Shown here piece after piece: positions 14,955 through 24,343 of a DNA stretch of 30,599 bases. The DNA lies in NCBI GenBank assembly GCA_003153055.1, contig PMBV01000270.1, positions 35,155-65,753 of the forward strand. The letters are read 5' to 3'. The notes beneath the pieces were generated by a model that was not told where the DNA came from, did no database searches, and saw only the letters and a program-made list of their open reading frames with translations. Origin of the DNA: Myxococcales bacterium. GTDB taxonomy: Bacteria; Myxococcota; Myxococcia; Myxococcales; Myxococcaceae. Every line of letters begins with the position of its first letter. The first letter of the stretch is position 1. Both the position numbers and the translations under genes were made by a program.

Positions 14955-15224
14955 ATGGTGCGCCTCCCCATGGGCATCAGTCTCCTCGGCATCGCTTTCC
15001 AACTCCTCGCGGTCGCGTGCTTCTTGCCCGTGCTCATCCACGCCTTCAAGCGGAGCATCGGCACCGGCTTCATGGTCCTGTGCCTCCCGGTGTACACGCC
15101 GTACTACGCGTTCTCCCAGTTCGAGCACCGGTGGAAGGGCCTGCTCGTCTCCGGGTGGCTGGGGGGCTTCGTCCTCGGCGTCGTCCTCCGAGCCGTCGGC
15201 CTCAAGCTGGGTGTCGCTGGATAG
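14955..15224 (+). CDS. Small membrane protein of unknown function
   Basis: The protein has 89 residues (ATG 14955; an internal ATG at 14970 is also possible). Membrane helices lie at about 8-30 (GISLLGIAFQLLAVACFLPV) and 60-82 (LLVSGWLGGFVLGVVLRAVG), with a shorter hydrophobic stretch around 36-50 (GTGFMVLCLPVYTPYYAF). No recognised family. It lies 55 bp upstream of apt on the same strand and could be cotranscribed with it. Confidence 0.66.
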   Translation: MVRLPMGISLLGIAFQLLAVACFLPVLIHAFKRSIGTGFMVLCLPVYTPYYAFSQFEHRWKGLLVSGWLGGFVLGVVLRAVGLKLGVAG

Positions 15225-15279
15225 AGCAACGCGTCACGGCCCTTGAGGCACCGCGCCGCCCACGGCAGGCTGCGTCCCC

Positions 15280-15798
15280 ATGCACGACTTCGAGCGTTTC
15301 ATTCGCGCGGTCCCCGACTTTCCTCAGACGGGCATTCTCTTTCGCGACCTCACCCCCGCCCTCGAGAACCCCCACGCTTTCCGGCAAATCATCGACCTCT
15401 TCGCCGAGCGCTACGCTGGCCAGAAGGTGACGAAGGTGGGCGGCATCGAGAGCCGGGGCTTCATTCTCGGGGCGACCCTGGCCTACGCCCTGGGCGCTGG
15501 CTTCTCTGTCTTTCGCAAACCCGGCAAGCTGCCGCGACCCACCCGCTCCGAGAGCTACCAGCTCGAGTACGGCCAGAGCACCCTCCACATGCACACCGAC
15601 GCTTTCTCTCCCGACGACCGTGTCATCCTCGTCGATGACCTGGTCGCCACTGGAGGCACCATGGCCGCCGCGGTTCGCCTGACCCAAACCTCCGGCGCCA
15701 CCCTGGTGGAGACCGCCGCCGTCATCGAGCTCGAGGCCCTCAAGGGCCGGGCGAGCCTGCCCCTCGGCGTCGGCCTCTTCACTCTCCTCACCTACTGA
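15280..15798 (+). CDS. apt: Adenine phosphoribosyltransferase
   Basis: The protein has 172 residues, the usual length. It converts adenine and PRPP to AMP and pyrophosphate in the cytoplasm. The sequence shows the family start (FIRAVPDFPQTGILFRDLTP), the flexible-loop region FSVFRKPGKLPRPTRSESYQLEYG, and the PRPP-binding motif VILVDDLVATGGT near 113-125. The gene lies ten bases upstream of mtnP; the pairing makes sense because MtnP releases adenine from methylthioadenosine and Apt recaptures it. No ribosome site is evident before the ATG. Confidence 0.97.
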   Translation: MHDFERFIRAVPDFPQTGILFRDLTPALENPHAFRQIIDLFAERYAGQKVTKVGGIESRGFILGATLAYALGAGFSVFRKPGKLPRPTRSESYQLEYGQSTLHMHTDAFSPDDRVILVDDLVATGGTMAAAVRLTQTSGATLVETAAVIELEALKGRASLPLGVGLFTLLTY

Positions 15799-15808
15799 AC
15801 GAGGCTCC

Positions 15809-16666
<858 letters not shown>

Positions 16667-16722
16667 TTCGCGTGCAAAACCTCCCGCGTGGTGTTCTCCT
16701 TGCCACACGTTGGGGGGAGTCC

Positions 16723-19521
16723 GTGACACGAGAGGAAAACGCGGCTCCCGATCAGAAGAGAGCCCTCATCGCGATGGCTCTCTTCCCCGCGCTGGTCGCG
16801 GCGGGGTGGGGCACCAGCGGCGGTGGATTCGCTATGATCTGGTGGCCGTCGGCGGCGGTGGCCTGGGCGCTCCTCAAGGGTGTTCGCGTCGAAGCGCAGC
16901 TCGCTCGGGCGCTCTTCATTGTCATCGCGACCGGCGCCGTGGGCCTCTGGTTTGGCGTACCCCTCTCGCTGGGACTCGTGGAAGGCCTGGGCGACGTCGC
17001 CGGCGGGCTCCTGGTCGTTCAGATGGCCTCCACGGTGGTGCGCCCCGAGTCGATGAAGAAAGAAGGGAGGCTCTGGCTCAAGGCGCTCGTCGGAGCGGCG
17101 GCCTCCACCGTGCTCGTCGGCGCGGCGCAGGTCGCCCTGGGGAACGCGAGCTGGGGGGCCGAGCTCCTCCCTCGCTTCATGGCCCGGCTGGCCGGCATGG
17201 TGAGCGCTGGCCCCTTGGTGCGCGTCGCGTGGCGTGGCTTCGCCTGGCGTCGCCTCTTCGAACGAGACGCGCTGGTGGTCGGCGGCTTGCTGACTGCCAT
17301 GGGCGTCGTGGCTCGTGAGGTGCCTCTCGGCTCGGCGCAGCTGGCCCTGGTCTTCGGTCTGTTGATGCCGCTGTCGTGGGCCGCGCTGAGGCTCGAGCAG
17401 CCGACCCCGCAATTCGGAATCTTCATGGTGGCGCTGGTGGCGGTGGTCGTCTCGCGGCTCGGCCACGGAGTGTTCCAGGGCCCCGAGGGGGTGATGGGGC
17501 TCCAGTCGTCGGTCGTCTTCCTTTCCATCACGACGTTGATCTCCGCCGCCATCACCGCCGAGCGCCGGGCGGCCTTCGCCGAGCTGGCCCAGAGCGAGCG
17601 ACGGTTCCGGCTGATGAGCGAGAACGGGCGCGACCTCGTCTGCGTCCACGGCCTCGACGGCGTGTTCCGCTATGCCTCGTCGTCGTCAACGCTCATCTGC
17701 GGCTTTGGCCCCGAGGAGCTGATCGGCCAACACTTTCTGTCCTTCCTTCACCCCGACGACGCCAAGGCCGTGGCCCAGGCCTGGGACCAGCAGATTCGGA
17801 ACGCGTCGATCCACACTCCGCGCTACCGGTTTCGGCACAAAAACGGCCGCTACGTCTGGCTCGAGACGACGGCCCAGTTCCTCGAAGAGACACAGACCGT
17901 GCAGAGCGCCACCCGTGACATCACCGTGCGAATGCGGGCGCTGGAGCGGCTCCGCATCGCCTGCCAGAGCGCCGGGGTGGTTGTCTTTGATTGGGACCTC
18001 GTGCGCAACCGAGTGGTCGACGAGGGTCGCTTCGTCGACCTCCTCGGCGTCGATTTCTCGAGGGAGCGGGGAGACATCCGCGCCGCGTACCTCCGCCGCG
18101 TTCACCGGGACGACCGCTCCAGGGTCCGCGCCGAGCTGGCCGCCGCTGTCTCGGGGCAGCGGACGTTTCGCACCCGGTACCGCACGGTCCACCCGATGAA
18201 GGGTGAGCGGCACATCTTCGCCAGCGGAGAGATAGAATACGACGAGGTCGGCAAGGCGGTGGGCGTGATTGGAGTGAACTGGGACGTGACCGAGCAGGCC
18301 CACGTCGAAGAGGAGCTCCGCCAGGCCCGCGACGCGTCGGACGCCGCCAGCCGAGCCAAGGCAGCCTACCTGGCGATGATGAGCCACGAGATTCGCACGC
18401 CGCTGGGGGGCCTCATCGGGCTCACCGAGGCCCTGGGGCACGAGGTCGGGCCGGCGCACAAGCCGACGGTGGAGACGATTCGTCGCTCCGGCGAGGCGCT
18501 CCTGGGGGTGCTCAACGACGTGCTCGACCTCTCGAAGATTGAGGCGGGGAAGCTCGAGCTCGAGGCCCGGCTGTGCGAGCTCGAGCAGCTGGCCGGCGAC
18601 GTGCGCTCGCTGTATTGGCGGGCGGCCCAGTCGAAGGGCTTGACCATGAGCGCGGAGCTCGACCCCGAGGCGAGGCAGCTCATCGCCGACCCGCTGCGCC
18701 TTCGTCAGGTGTTGTCGAACCTGGTGGCCAACGCGGTGAAGTTCACCGCCAAGGGAGCCGTCACCATTCGAACCCGTGTGGTGCCGGCCGACGCTCGCTT
18801 CCCCAGTGGCGGGCTGCTCCTCGAGGTGGCCGACACTGGCATCGGCATTCCCGAGGCGGGGCTCGCCCGGCTCTTCCAGGAGTTCAGCCAGGTCGACGTG
18901 GCGACCAGCCGGCGCTACGGGGGCACCGGTCTGGGCTTGGCCATCTCGAAGCGATTGGTGGTGGCCATGGGAGGCGTGCTCTCGGTGGCCAGCGTGGAGG
19001 GGCAGGGCACCACCTTCACCGTGTGCCTGCCGCGCTCGTCGGAGCAGGCGCTCGCAGTCGCTCGGCGCGTGGTGCTCGAGGAGCGCGTCGAGGCCAGCGA
19101 CGAGGGGCTCCTCCGTGGTTGCCGGGTGCTCCTCGCGGAGGACAACGCCATCAATCGCCGGGTGGCGGTGGGGCTCCTGGAGCGCCTCGGCTGCGTGGTT
19201 CAGACGGTGGAGAACGGGCGCCTGGCGGTCGAGCGCTGGAGGGAAGGCGGGTGGGACGTGGTGGTGATGGACATGCAGATGCCGGAGCTCGACGGTCTCG
19301 AGGCCACCCGCCTCATTCGTCAGGCGGAGGCCCTGGGCCAGCTTGCGCCGGTCCCCATCTTGGCGATGACGGCCAACGCCTTCGCCGAGGACAAGGACGC
19401 GTGCCTCTCGGCGGGGATGGACGACGTCCTCACCAAGCCGGCCTCCAAGGCCAGCCTGTACGTGGCGCTGCTCAGGCTGGTCGAGGCGCGGCGAGAGTCG
19501 CCCTTGCGGGCTTCGGCCTAA
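16723..19521 (+). CDS. Hybrid sensor histidine kinase (membrane sensor, two PAS, HisKA, HATPase, receiver)
   Basis: The protein has 932 residues from GTG 16723, chosen because GGGGGGAG precedes it by three bases; an ATG at 16672 would add 17 residues. The first ~285 residues hold seven or eight hydrophobic helices of MASE1-like character. Two PAS domains follow (about 290-405, with LMSENGRDLVCVHGLDGVFR, and about 410-525, ending in VIGVNWDVTEQ). The kinase core has phospho-acceptor His555 in MMSHEIRTPLGG, N box NLVANAVKFT, G boxes DTGIGIP and GGTGLGLAISK. The C-terminal receiver (about 800-920) has AEDNAINRR, Asp850 in VVVMDMQMPELDG and Lys in VLTKPAS. It senses a signal in or through the membrane and passes phosphate to an internal receiver; no phosphotransfer (HPt) protein is next to it. 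Confidence 0.96.
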   Translation: MTREENAAPDQKRALIAMALFPALVAAGWGTSGGGFAMIWWPSAAVAWALLKGVRVEAQLARALFIVIATGAVGLWFGVPLSLGLVEGLGDVAGGLLVVQMASTVVRPESMKKEGRLWLKALVGAAASTVLVGAAQVALGNASWGAELLPRFMARLAGMVSAGPLVRVAWRGFAWRRLFERDALVVGGLLTAMGVVAREVPLGSAQLALVFGLLMPLSWAALRLEQPTPQFGIFMVALVAVVVSRLGHGVFQGPEGVMGLQSSVVFLSITTLISAAITAERRAAFAELAQSERRFRLMSENGRDLVCVHGLDGVFRYASSSSTLICGFGPEELIGQHFLSFLHPDDAKAVAQAWDQQIRNASIHTPRYRFRHKNGRYVWLETTAQFLEETQTVQSATRDITVRMRALERLRIACQSAGVVVFDWDLVRNRVVDEGRFVDLLGVDFSRERGDIRAAYLRRVHRDDRSRVRAELAAAVSGQRTFRTRYRTVHPMKGERHIFASGEIEYDEVGKAVGVIGVNWDVTEQAHVEEELRQARDASDAASRAKAAYLAMMSHEIRTPLGGLIGLTEALGHEVGPAHKPTVETIRRSGEALLGVLNDVLDLSKIEAGKLELEARLCELEQLAGDVRSLYWRAAQSKGLTMSAELDPEARQLIADPLRLRQVLSNLVANAVKFTAKGAVTIRTRVVPADARFPSGGLLLEVADTGIGIPEAGLARLFQEFSQVDVATSRRYGGTGLGLAISKRLVVAMGGVLSVASVEGQGTTFTVCLPRSSEQALAVARRVVLEERVEASDEGLLRGCRVLLAEDNAINRRVAVGLLERLGCVVQTVENGRLAVERWREGGWDVVVMDMQMPELDGLEATRLIRQAEALGQLAPVPILAMTANAFAEDKDACLSAGMDDVLTKPASKASLYVALLRLVEARRESPLRASA

Positions 19522-19676
19522 TGGCGCACAGCCCCCAGCACGGCGACACCGCCTTCACCGTACCGATGTTCGACGAGCTCATGAAGCGAGTCGGCAGGGA
19601 GGCGGCTCAGGCGGCCAGGCGCGCGGCCGCCGCCTGCCGCTGGCGGTTGCCGCGTGAACTCGAAGCGGTGCTCTAG
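19521..19676 (+). CDS. Possible tiny protein coupled to the histidine kinase
   Basis: An ATG overlaps the TAA of the kinase gene (TAATG) and opens 51 codons beginning MAHSPQHGDTAFTVPMFDEL and ending RLPRELEAVL. The central part is Arg/Ala-rich and helical. Codon usage fits the genome, but the length is too short for a firm call. If real, it would be made by reinitiation with the kinase and could be a small adaptor. Confidence 0.3.
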   Translation: MAHSPQHGDTAFTVPMFDELMKRVGREAAQAARRAAAACRWRLPRELEAVL

Positions 19677-19807
19677 ACACCCCGTGCTGTCTCTCGATGG
19701 CGCGCGAGCGGTGGTTCGACGCGCTGCAGCCCGGCGCGAATGGTGTGCGAGCAACTGCGGACCCTTCGAGGAGCGGCGGGGGCCCATCGCGCGTACACTC
19801 GAGCTCC

Positions 19808-20740
19808 GTGACGTACCTCGCGCTGCTTCTCATCCTCCTCGTGGCGCCCGAGCCGCGGCCCGTCGTCGTGCCACCTCGGCTGGCGGCGATGACGAGCCCA
19901 CCGGAGCTGTCTGGCCTCGTCTGGAGCTCGACGCTGGAGCGCTTCCTCGTCGTGAGCGACGACACCGGCCTCAGAGACGTCGGTACCTACCACGCGCCCT
20001 TCGTGCTCGCGATGAGCGCCGACGGAAAGCTCGACGAGACCCCCGTGCCTGTCTTGGGTTCCGACGCGCTCAACGACGCCGAGTCCATCTGTGCCGGCCC
20101 CGATGGCACCTTCTTCCTCATCACCTCCCACTCGCCCAATCGGGAGGGCCGCGCCAAGCGTGCCCGTCGTCAGCTTTTGCATCTCGAGCTGCGCGGGCGC
20201 TCGCTGATCGTCCGCGGCCGGGCCGACCTCACCGAGCTCAAGGGAGGCTCGCTCCTCGGCCGAGCCGGGCAACCACCTGACGCGCCGCTCGACATCGAGG
20301 CGGTCACCTTCCACGACGGCGCCCTCTACGTGGGGCTCAAGTCTCCCCTGTCGAGCGCCGGTGAGGCCCTCATCCTCCGCGTCGCCGAGCCCGTGAAGCA
20401 GCTGGCGGCAGGTCGGGTGCAAGCGGCGTCGGTCACCCGATGGGCCGCGGTAGCGCTGTGCCCCGAGACAGCCTGCGAGGGCGTATCGGACCTCACCTTT
20501 CTCCCCGATGGCTCGGCCCTGGTGGTCGCCAATTCACCCAAGGGCGCCCCCAAGGACGGAGGCGGCGCGCTGTGGCGGCTGTCTCGAGAGAAGAAGCCCG
20601 AGCTGCTCCGGCGGTTTCCCAACCTCAAGCCCGAGGGCGTCACGCTCTCGCCCCGGTCCACCGTCGTGCTCGTGTTCGATCGCAACCAAGACACCCCGGA
20701 GTGGGTCGAGCTGCCCTTGCCCCCGGCCACGGTGCAATGA
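19808..20740 (+). CDS. Exported propeller-like protein (DUF3616-like)
   Basis: The protein has 310 residues from GTG 19808, which gives a hydrophobic signal segment (TYLALLLILLVAPEPRPVVV); the longer frame from 19697 would place 37 unstructured residues before it. The body has short repeated beta motifs: LSGLVWSSTLERFLVVSDDT, ESICAGPDGTFFLITSHS, PLDIEAVTFHDGALYVGLKS and VSDLTFLPDGSALVVANS. These resemble the strand repeats of DUF3616 and related beta-propellers, which read as a ligand- or substrate-binding scaffold. The conserved order LDIEA..., YVGLKSPL and LPDGSALVVAN supports a single propeller. No catalytic residues are recognised. It converges on the six-gene cluster, with seven bases between stop codons. 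The family name is tentative. Confidence 0.75.
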   Translation: MTYLALLLILLVAPEPRPVVVPPRLAAMTSPPELSGLVWSSTLERFLVVSDDTGLRDVGTYHAPFVLAMSADGKLDETPVPVLGSDALNDAESICAGPDGTFFLITSHSPNREGRAKRARRQLLHLELRGRSLIVRGRADLTELKGGSLLGRAGQPPDAPLDIEAVTFHDGALYVGLKSPLSSAGEALILRVAEPVKQLAAGRVQAASVTRWAAVALCPETACEGVSDLTFLPDGSALVVANSPKGAPKDGGGALWRLSREKKPELLRRFPNLKPEGVTLSPRSTVVLVFDRNQDTPEWVELPLPPATVQ

Positions 20741-20747
20741 AGCGCCC

Positions 20748-21272
20748 TCACTTGGCGCAGGTCGAGCCGTTCACCGCGTCGCAGCTGGGCGCGGCGCACA
20801 TCACGAAGGTCCCGGTGCCGTCGGGGAACCGGGCGTAGGAGACGTCGGTGTCGGCGAGGCTCCAGTCGACGCGATCCAGCAGGCCGTTGTCAGGCCCGTA
20901 GAGAATCAGCTTCTCGGCGGCCGACTTCAGCTTGAACGGCAGGTGCATCGGGCCGATGTCGGGCCGGTGGTCGAGCCACAGCACCTTGACGCCTCCCGCG
21001 GGGACGATGATCGAGCTCGAGATGCGGTCGAGGTCGGTCAGCGGATCCGTATCGTCCTTCATCGAGTACCCAGCGAGGTCGATGTCAGCGGTGGACCCGT
21101 TGTACAGCTCGACCCAGTCGGGTGAGGAGCCCGTCTCATCGGTGCAGCTGTGGTGGTTCGACGGCACCACCTCGTTGATGTGGAGGTACGGCGAGCCTGC
21201 TCCCTTCGTGCGCGAGGCTCCACAGCCAGAGGCCAGTACGGCCAACGACACGAGCCAACCCACGTGTCTCAT
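20748..21272 (-). CDS. Lamin-tail-domain (LTD) lipoprotein
   Basis: The protein has 174 residues. ATG 21272 overlaps the stop of the TolC-like gene (ATGA) with GGGAGG six bases upstream. The signal ends in lipobox ASGC (Cys17). The mature part is one lamin-tail domain: LHINEVVPSNHHSCTDE, DWVELYNGSTADIDLAGYSM, IIVPAGGVKVLWLDH and KLILYGPDNGLLDRVDW. Four Cys outside the lipobox (SCTDE, VMCAAPSC, STC) could form disulfides. LTDs are immunoglobulin-like binding modules often found on secreted bacterial proteins, including in clusters with CotH kinases, VTC and DUF4956 proteins. It is the last of six genes and is probably a surface-exposed component of the same system. Confidence 0.88.
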   Translation of the reverse strand: MRHVGWLVSLAVLASGCGASRTKGAGSPYLHINEVVPSNHHSCTDETGSSPDWVELYNGSTADIDLAGYSMKDDTDPLTDLDRISSSIIVPAGGVKVLWLDHRPDIGPMHLPFKLKSAAEKLILYGPDNGLLDRVDWSLADTDVSYARFPDGTGTFVMCAAPSCDAVNGSTCAK

Positions 21273-22519
21273 GGCGTGCCTCCCATCTTCGAGCCAATCA
21301 GCCGGTCGAGCTCGACCACCAAGAGCTGACACTCGAGCTCGGCCTTGAGGCCCGCACGCTGGGCGGCGAGGCTCCGCCCCTGTGCCTGCGCCACCTGCGA
21401 GAGGCTGTAGGCCCCGGCCGCCAGCGCCTGGTCGAGCTGGGCCCGGCTCTGAGTGAGGAGCTTCGGCTCGACCGAGTGGTAGCGCTCGAGCAGCTCGGCG
21501 TGTTCCCCAATGGCAGCCACCGTCGACTCGATGTCCTTCACCAGGGTGCGCCGGGCCAGCTCGCGCTCCTCGTCCTCCCGGTGGCCCCGGGCAGCCAGCA
21601 GGTCGACTCTGTGGCCGTTCCAGTTGAAGAGCGGCAGCGTGGTGCCGAGCTGAAGCGCGCCGTAGGCCGGCCGGCTGTCGCTCGCTAACACGTAGCTCAG
21701 CTGCAGGTAGTCGAACCACGGCACCAGGGCGAGCCGCGCCTCACCGCGCTCGTCCTCCAGCGCCGAGGCCCGTGACTGATGGACTCGCATCGATGGGTCG
21801 TCCTCCACGGCCCGCTCGGCAAGGGTCGAGGGAGGAACTCCCGGGGCGAGACAGGGGAGCGGCGCGCCGGTGAGCTCGAGCTGGGAATCCGAGGGGAGGC
21901 CGAGCTCCACCGCCAAAGCCGCGCTCGCCTCCCGCTGCTTGCGGAGCAGCTCCACCGCCTGGGCCTTGGCCTCCAGCTCGTCGAGCTCGGCGAGGCTCTC
22001 CTCGAGGCCGGTGGCGGCGCGCTGCTCGACCCGGGCGGCCGCCAGCTTCGCCAGCTCGGCCTTGAGCCCCACGGCGGTGCGCGCGAGCGTCAACTGGCGC
22101 TCGAGGCTCAGCACCGTGGCGTGAAGGCCCCTCACCCGGGCGATGACTCGACGACGGGCCAGCTCGACCTCGGCGTCGGCTCCGTTGACCAGGTGCCCCG
22201 CCGCGGCATGCCGGGCCGAATTCACCATCGGGTTGGGTGGCGTCCACCTCAACGCCAGCGACGTGTTGGCGAAAGGGTGCAACCCATACGGCTGCCCTGT
22301 GATGGGCGGGGAGAGCAGGCGATCCGACCTCAGGTTCTGCAGCCGAAACTGCGGATTCTCCAGCGCCGTTGCCACCTCGCCCTTGGCGGTCTCTTCAATG
22401 ACTCGCTGCGAGACGGCGCGCAACGCGGGGCTCTCCTTCAACGCGAGCTCCACTGCTTGCTCTGAGGTGAGCGGCTCCACCCCCAGCAGGGCGAAGCTCA
22501 ACACAGCCAAGGCACTCAT
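21269..22519 (-). CDS. TolC-family outer-membrane channel protein
   Basis: The protein has 416 residues with a short hydrophobic start (MSALAVLSFALLGVEP). The outer-membrane-efflux repeat architecture is visible: LTSEQAVELALKESPALRAV at the N-terminus, long Ala/Glu/Leu/Arg coiled-coil helices (about 95-190 and 290-405), and a second-half copy beginning STLAERAVEDDPSMRVHQS. The strand YGALQLGTTLPLFNWNGHRV is the typical beta-barrel hairpin of TolC proteins. Such proteins form trimeric channels across the outer membrane and periplasm that dock onto HlyD-type adaptors; the adaptor gene is immediately upstream with a 4-bp overlap. GGGGGAG precedes the ATG by two bases. No inner-membrane pump is encoded in the cluster. 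Confidence 0.9.
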   Translation of the reverse strand: MSALAVLSFALLGVEPLTSEQAVELALKESPALRAVSQRVIEETAKGEVATALENPQFRLQNLRSDRLLSPPITGQPYGLHPFANTSLALRWTPPNPMVNSARHAAAGHLVNGADAEVELARRRVIARVRGLHATVLSLERQLTLARTAVGLKAELAKLAAARVEQRAATGLEESLAELDELEAKAQAVELLRKQREASAALAVELGLPSDSQLELTGAPLPCLAPGVPPSTLAERAVEDDPSMRVHQSRASALEDERGEARLALVPWFDYLQLSYVLASDSRPAYGALQLGTTLPLFNWNGHRVDLLAARGHREDEERELARRTLVKDIESTVAAIGEHAELLERYHSVEPKLLTQSRAQLDQALAAGAYSLSQVAQAQGRSLAAQRAGLKAELECQLLVVELDRLIGSKMGGTP

Positions 22520-23652
22520 CGCTCCCCCAGCAGCGCACCCGGGGCAGCGCCCGTGCCCCGTCGGAACCCGGCGGTGAAGGCCTGCCCTGGCACCATCGGT
22601 GTGGTGGCGGGCTCGAGCTCGACCCGCGCCTCCCGACTGAACGCGAGGCGGCCGGGAATGAGCTGGAAGCGCTTGGGGGTCTCGGAGATGGCCGGGCCCA
22701 ACGCCGTCACCTTCCCCTTGCGCGCTGGCCCCAAGTGGTCCGTCGGCACCAACGTCACCTCGTCACCCACCCGAAGCTGCGTGGCCCACGCTTGGTCGAC
22801 GTACGCCACCGCCATACCCGGATACTCGTCGACGATGGTCACCACCGGCTGGCCGACACGCACCGCCTCCATCGGCCGGGCGCCCAGCTCACTCACTCGA
22901 CCGGCGAAGGGGGCCGTGAGGTCGAGGGCGAGCCGAACCTTCTCGAGCTCCTGGCAGTACGCCTCCTGGGCAGCGATGGCCGACTGCATCGCCGCGAGGG
23001 TCTCTTCTGCCTGTGTGTCGACGCGAGCGCCGCCTTGCCACTTCTCCAACCGGCCCACCGACGCGGCCTGGCTCGCCCGGGCCCGCTGGAGGAGCGCTCC
23101 GTACGCCGTCACCCGCTCGGCCAGCGCGGCGCGCTTGAGGCTCAACTCGTTGAGTTGGTCTGCCGAGGCCAGCTTCTCGGCCACCAGCCTCGTCTGGCGT
23201 TCAATCTGGGCGTCGAGCTGGGTGAGCTCGGAGCGGTCGCGCTTCTCATCGGCCTCCAGCTGGCCCACCTCGAGCGACAGCCGTGAGCCGACCGCGGCCT
23301 CGTGCCCCGCGGCCTTCGTCCGGTAATTCGAGAGAGCGACGGCCTTGAGCTTCAGTTTCTCGAGCTGGCCTCTGGCGGCGATGAGGGCGGCGTCGGCCTT
23401 GGTCGGGTCGAGCCGGGCAACTACCTGGCCTTGGGAGACGAGGTCGCCCACCTTCACGTCGACCGATACCACCCTCAGCGCAGCCGAGCTGGACAGAGCG
23501 ACGGCGCGGACCTCGGCGGTGGCCGGTGCGTTGCCCAGGCCTCGGCCTGAGAAGTTGAGCGCCACGGCCGTCACCGCGGCGAGACCCCAGGCGGCCCACG
23601 GGAGCCGACGGCGCATGGCGGGAGAGAGAGACCGGCGTCGGTCAGAGCTCAA
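22516..23652 (-). CDS. HlyD-type periplasmic adaptor (membrane fusion) protein
   Basis: The protein has 378 residues. I prefer the TTG start at 23652 because AGGAGG stands six bases upstream; ATG at 23616 lacks a ribosome site. An N-terminal helix (about 15-33) anchors it in the inner membrane. A lipoyl-like half follows (LRVVSVDVKVGDLVSQGQVV), then a long alpha hairpin rich in Glu/Leu/Arg (about 85-240), the second lipoyl half (LDLTAPFAGRVSELGARPME) and a beta-barrel region with a C-terminal PGQAFTAGFR. Adaptors of this class join an inner-membrane transporter to a TolC channel. Its start overlaps the end of the DUF4956 gene by 11 bp, suggesting that DUF4956 may be the inner-membrane partner. 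That partnership is inference. Confidence 0.92.
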   Translation of the reverse strand: MSSDRRRSLSPAMRRRLPWAAWGLAAVTAVALNFSGRGLGNAPATAEVRAVALSSSAALRVVSVDVKVGDLVSQGQVVARLDPTKADAALIAARGQLEKLKLKAVALSNYRTKAAGHEAAVGSRLSLEVGQLEADEKRDRSELTQLDAQIERQTRLVAEKLASADQLNELSLKRAALAERVTAYGALLQRARASQAASVGRLEKWQGGARVDTQAEETLAAMQSAIAAQEAYCQELEKVRLALDLTAPFAGRVSELGARPMEAVRVGQPVVTIVDEYPGMAVAYVDQAWATQLRVGDEVTLVPTDHLGPARKGKVTALGPAISETPKRFQLIPGRLAFSREARVELEPATTPMVPGQAFTAGFRRGTGAAPGALLGER

Positions 23653-24319
23653 CGGTGGCCTCCTGCATCGCCAGGGAAACGCCCGTCGCCCCGGGCACTC
23701 CCGTCACCGCGCTGACGAGCGAAGCTTCGCCCTGCGCCTCCTTCAAGGTGAGCTGGTACACCCGCTCGAGCTGGCGGCCTTGCATCACCTGCCGGAGCGT
23801 GACGAGCAAGAACGAGCTGCAGTGTTTCGACAGCACGTCAGACAGCGAGCGCTCGTCGTCGGCGGTGCTGGGCAGCTGCACCCGGAGGATGCCGTCGAAG
23901 CGGCGCTGCGAGCCGAAGTCGGACATTCGCAGGAGCCCGGCGATGAGGAGGAAGGCCACGGTCCCCAGGGTGCCGATGGCGTAGTTCCCGGTGCCCGCCG
24001 CCACGCCCGCGGTGAAGGCCGCCAGGACGAAGACGATGTCGAGGGGGTCGTGCAGGTTGGTGCGGAACCGGACCAGCGCGAGCGTGCCCACGATGCCGAT
24101 GCCACGAGCGAGGCTGCCGCCGATGGTCAACATCAACACCGCCGCCAGCACCCCAGAGGCCACCAGGGCGATGACGAAGGAGCGGGAGTACGACAGCCCC
24201 CGGTGCGTATAGGCGTACACGCCGGCGATGGCCTGGGACAGCACATACGCGACCAACAGGGAGCCGAGCACCACGCGCCACGAGGGCGCCTCCTGGCTCA
24301 GCGAGAACAGCTCATCCAT
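23642..24319 (-). CDS. DUF4956 membrane protein
   Basis: The protein has 225 residues with AAGGA before the ATG. Four membrane helices fall in the first ~135 residues (about 15-35, 48-68, 70-85, 93-130). The family hallmark is present: GGSLARGIGIVGTLALVRFR followed by TNLHDPLDIVFVLAAFTAGV, with conserved Arg, Asp and Gly-rich helices. The C-terminal ~95 residues are a soluble ferredoxin-like regulatory segment (DGILRVQLPS, SSFLLVTLRQVMQGRQLERV). DUF4956 genes often adjoin VTC-domain polyphosphate polymerases; the molecular role is not known. Here it lies 24 bp after the polymerase gene and overlaps the adaptor gene. A channel or assembly factor for the polymer is a reasonable guess. Confidence 0.9.
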   Translation of the reverse strand: MDELFSLSQEAPSWRVVLGSLLVAYVLSQAIAGVYAYTHRGLSYSRSFVIALVASGVLAAVLMLTIGGSLARGIGIVGTLALVRFRTNLHDPLDIVFVLAAFTAGVAAGTGNYAIGTLGTVAFLLIAGLLRMSDFGSQRRFDGILRVQLPSTADDERSLSDVLSKHCSSFLLVTLRQVMQGRQLERVYQLTLKEAQGEASLVSAVTGVPGATGVSLAMQEATVEL

Positions 24320-24343
24320 GGGTCAAATCCTTCATCAATCGAG

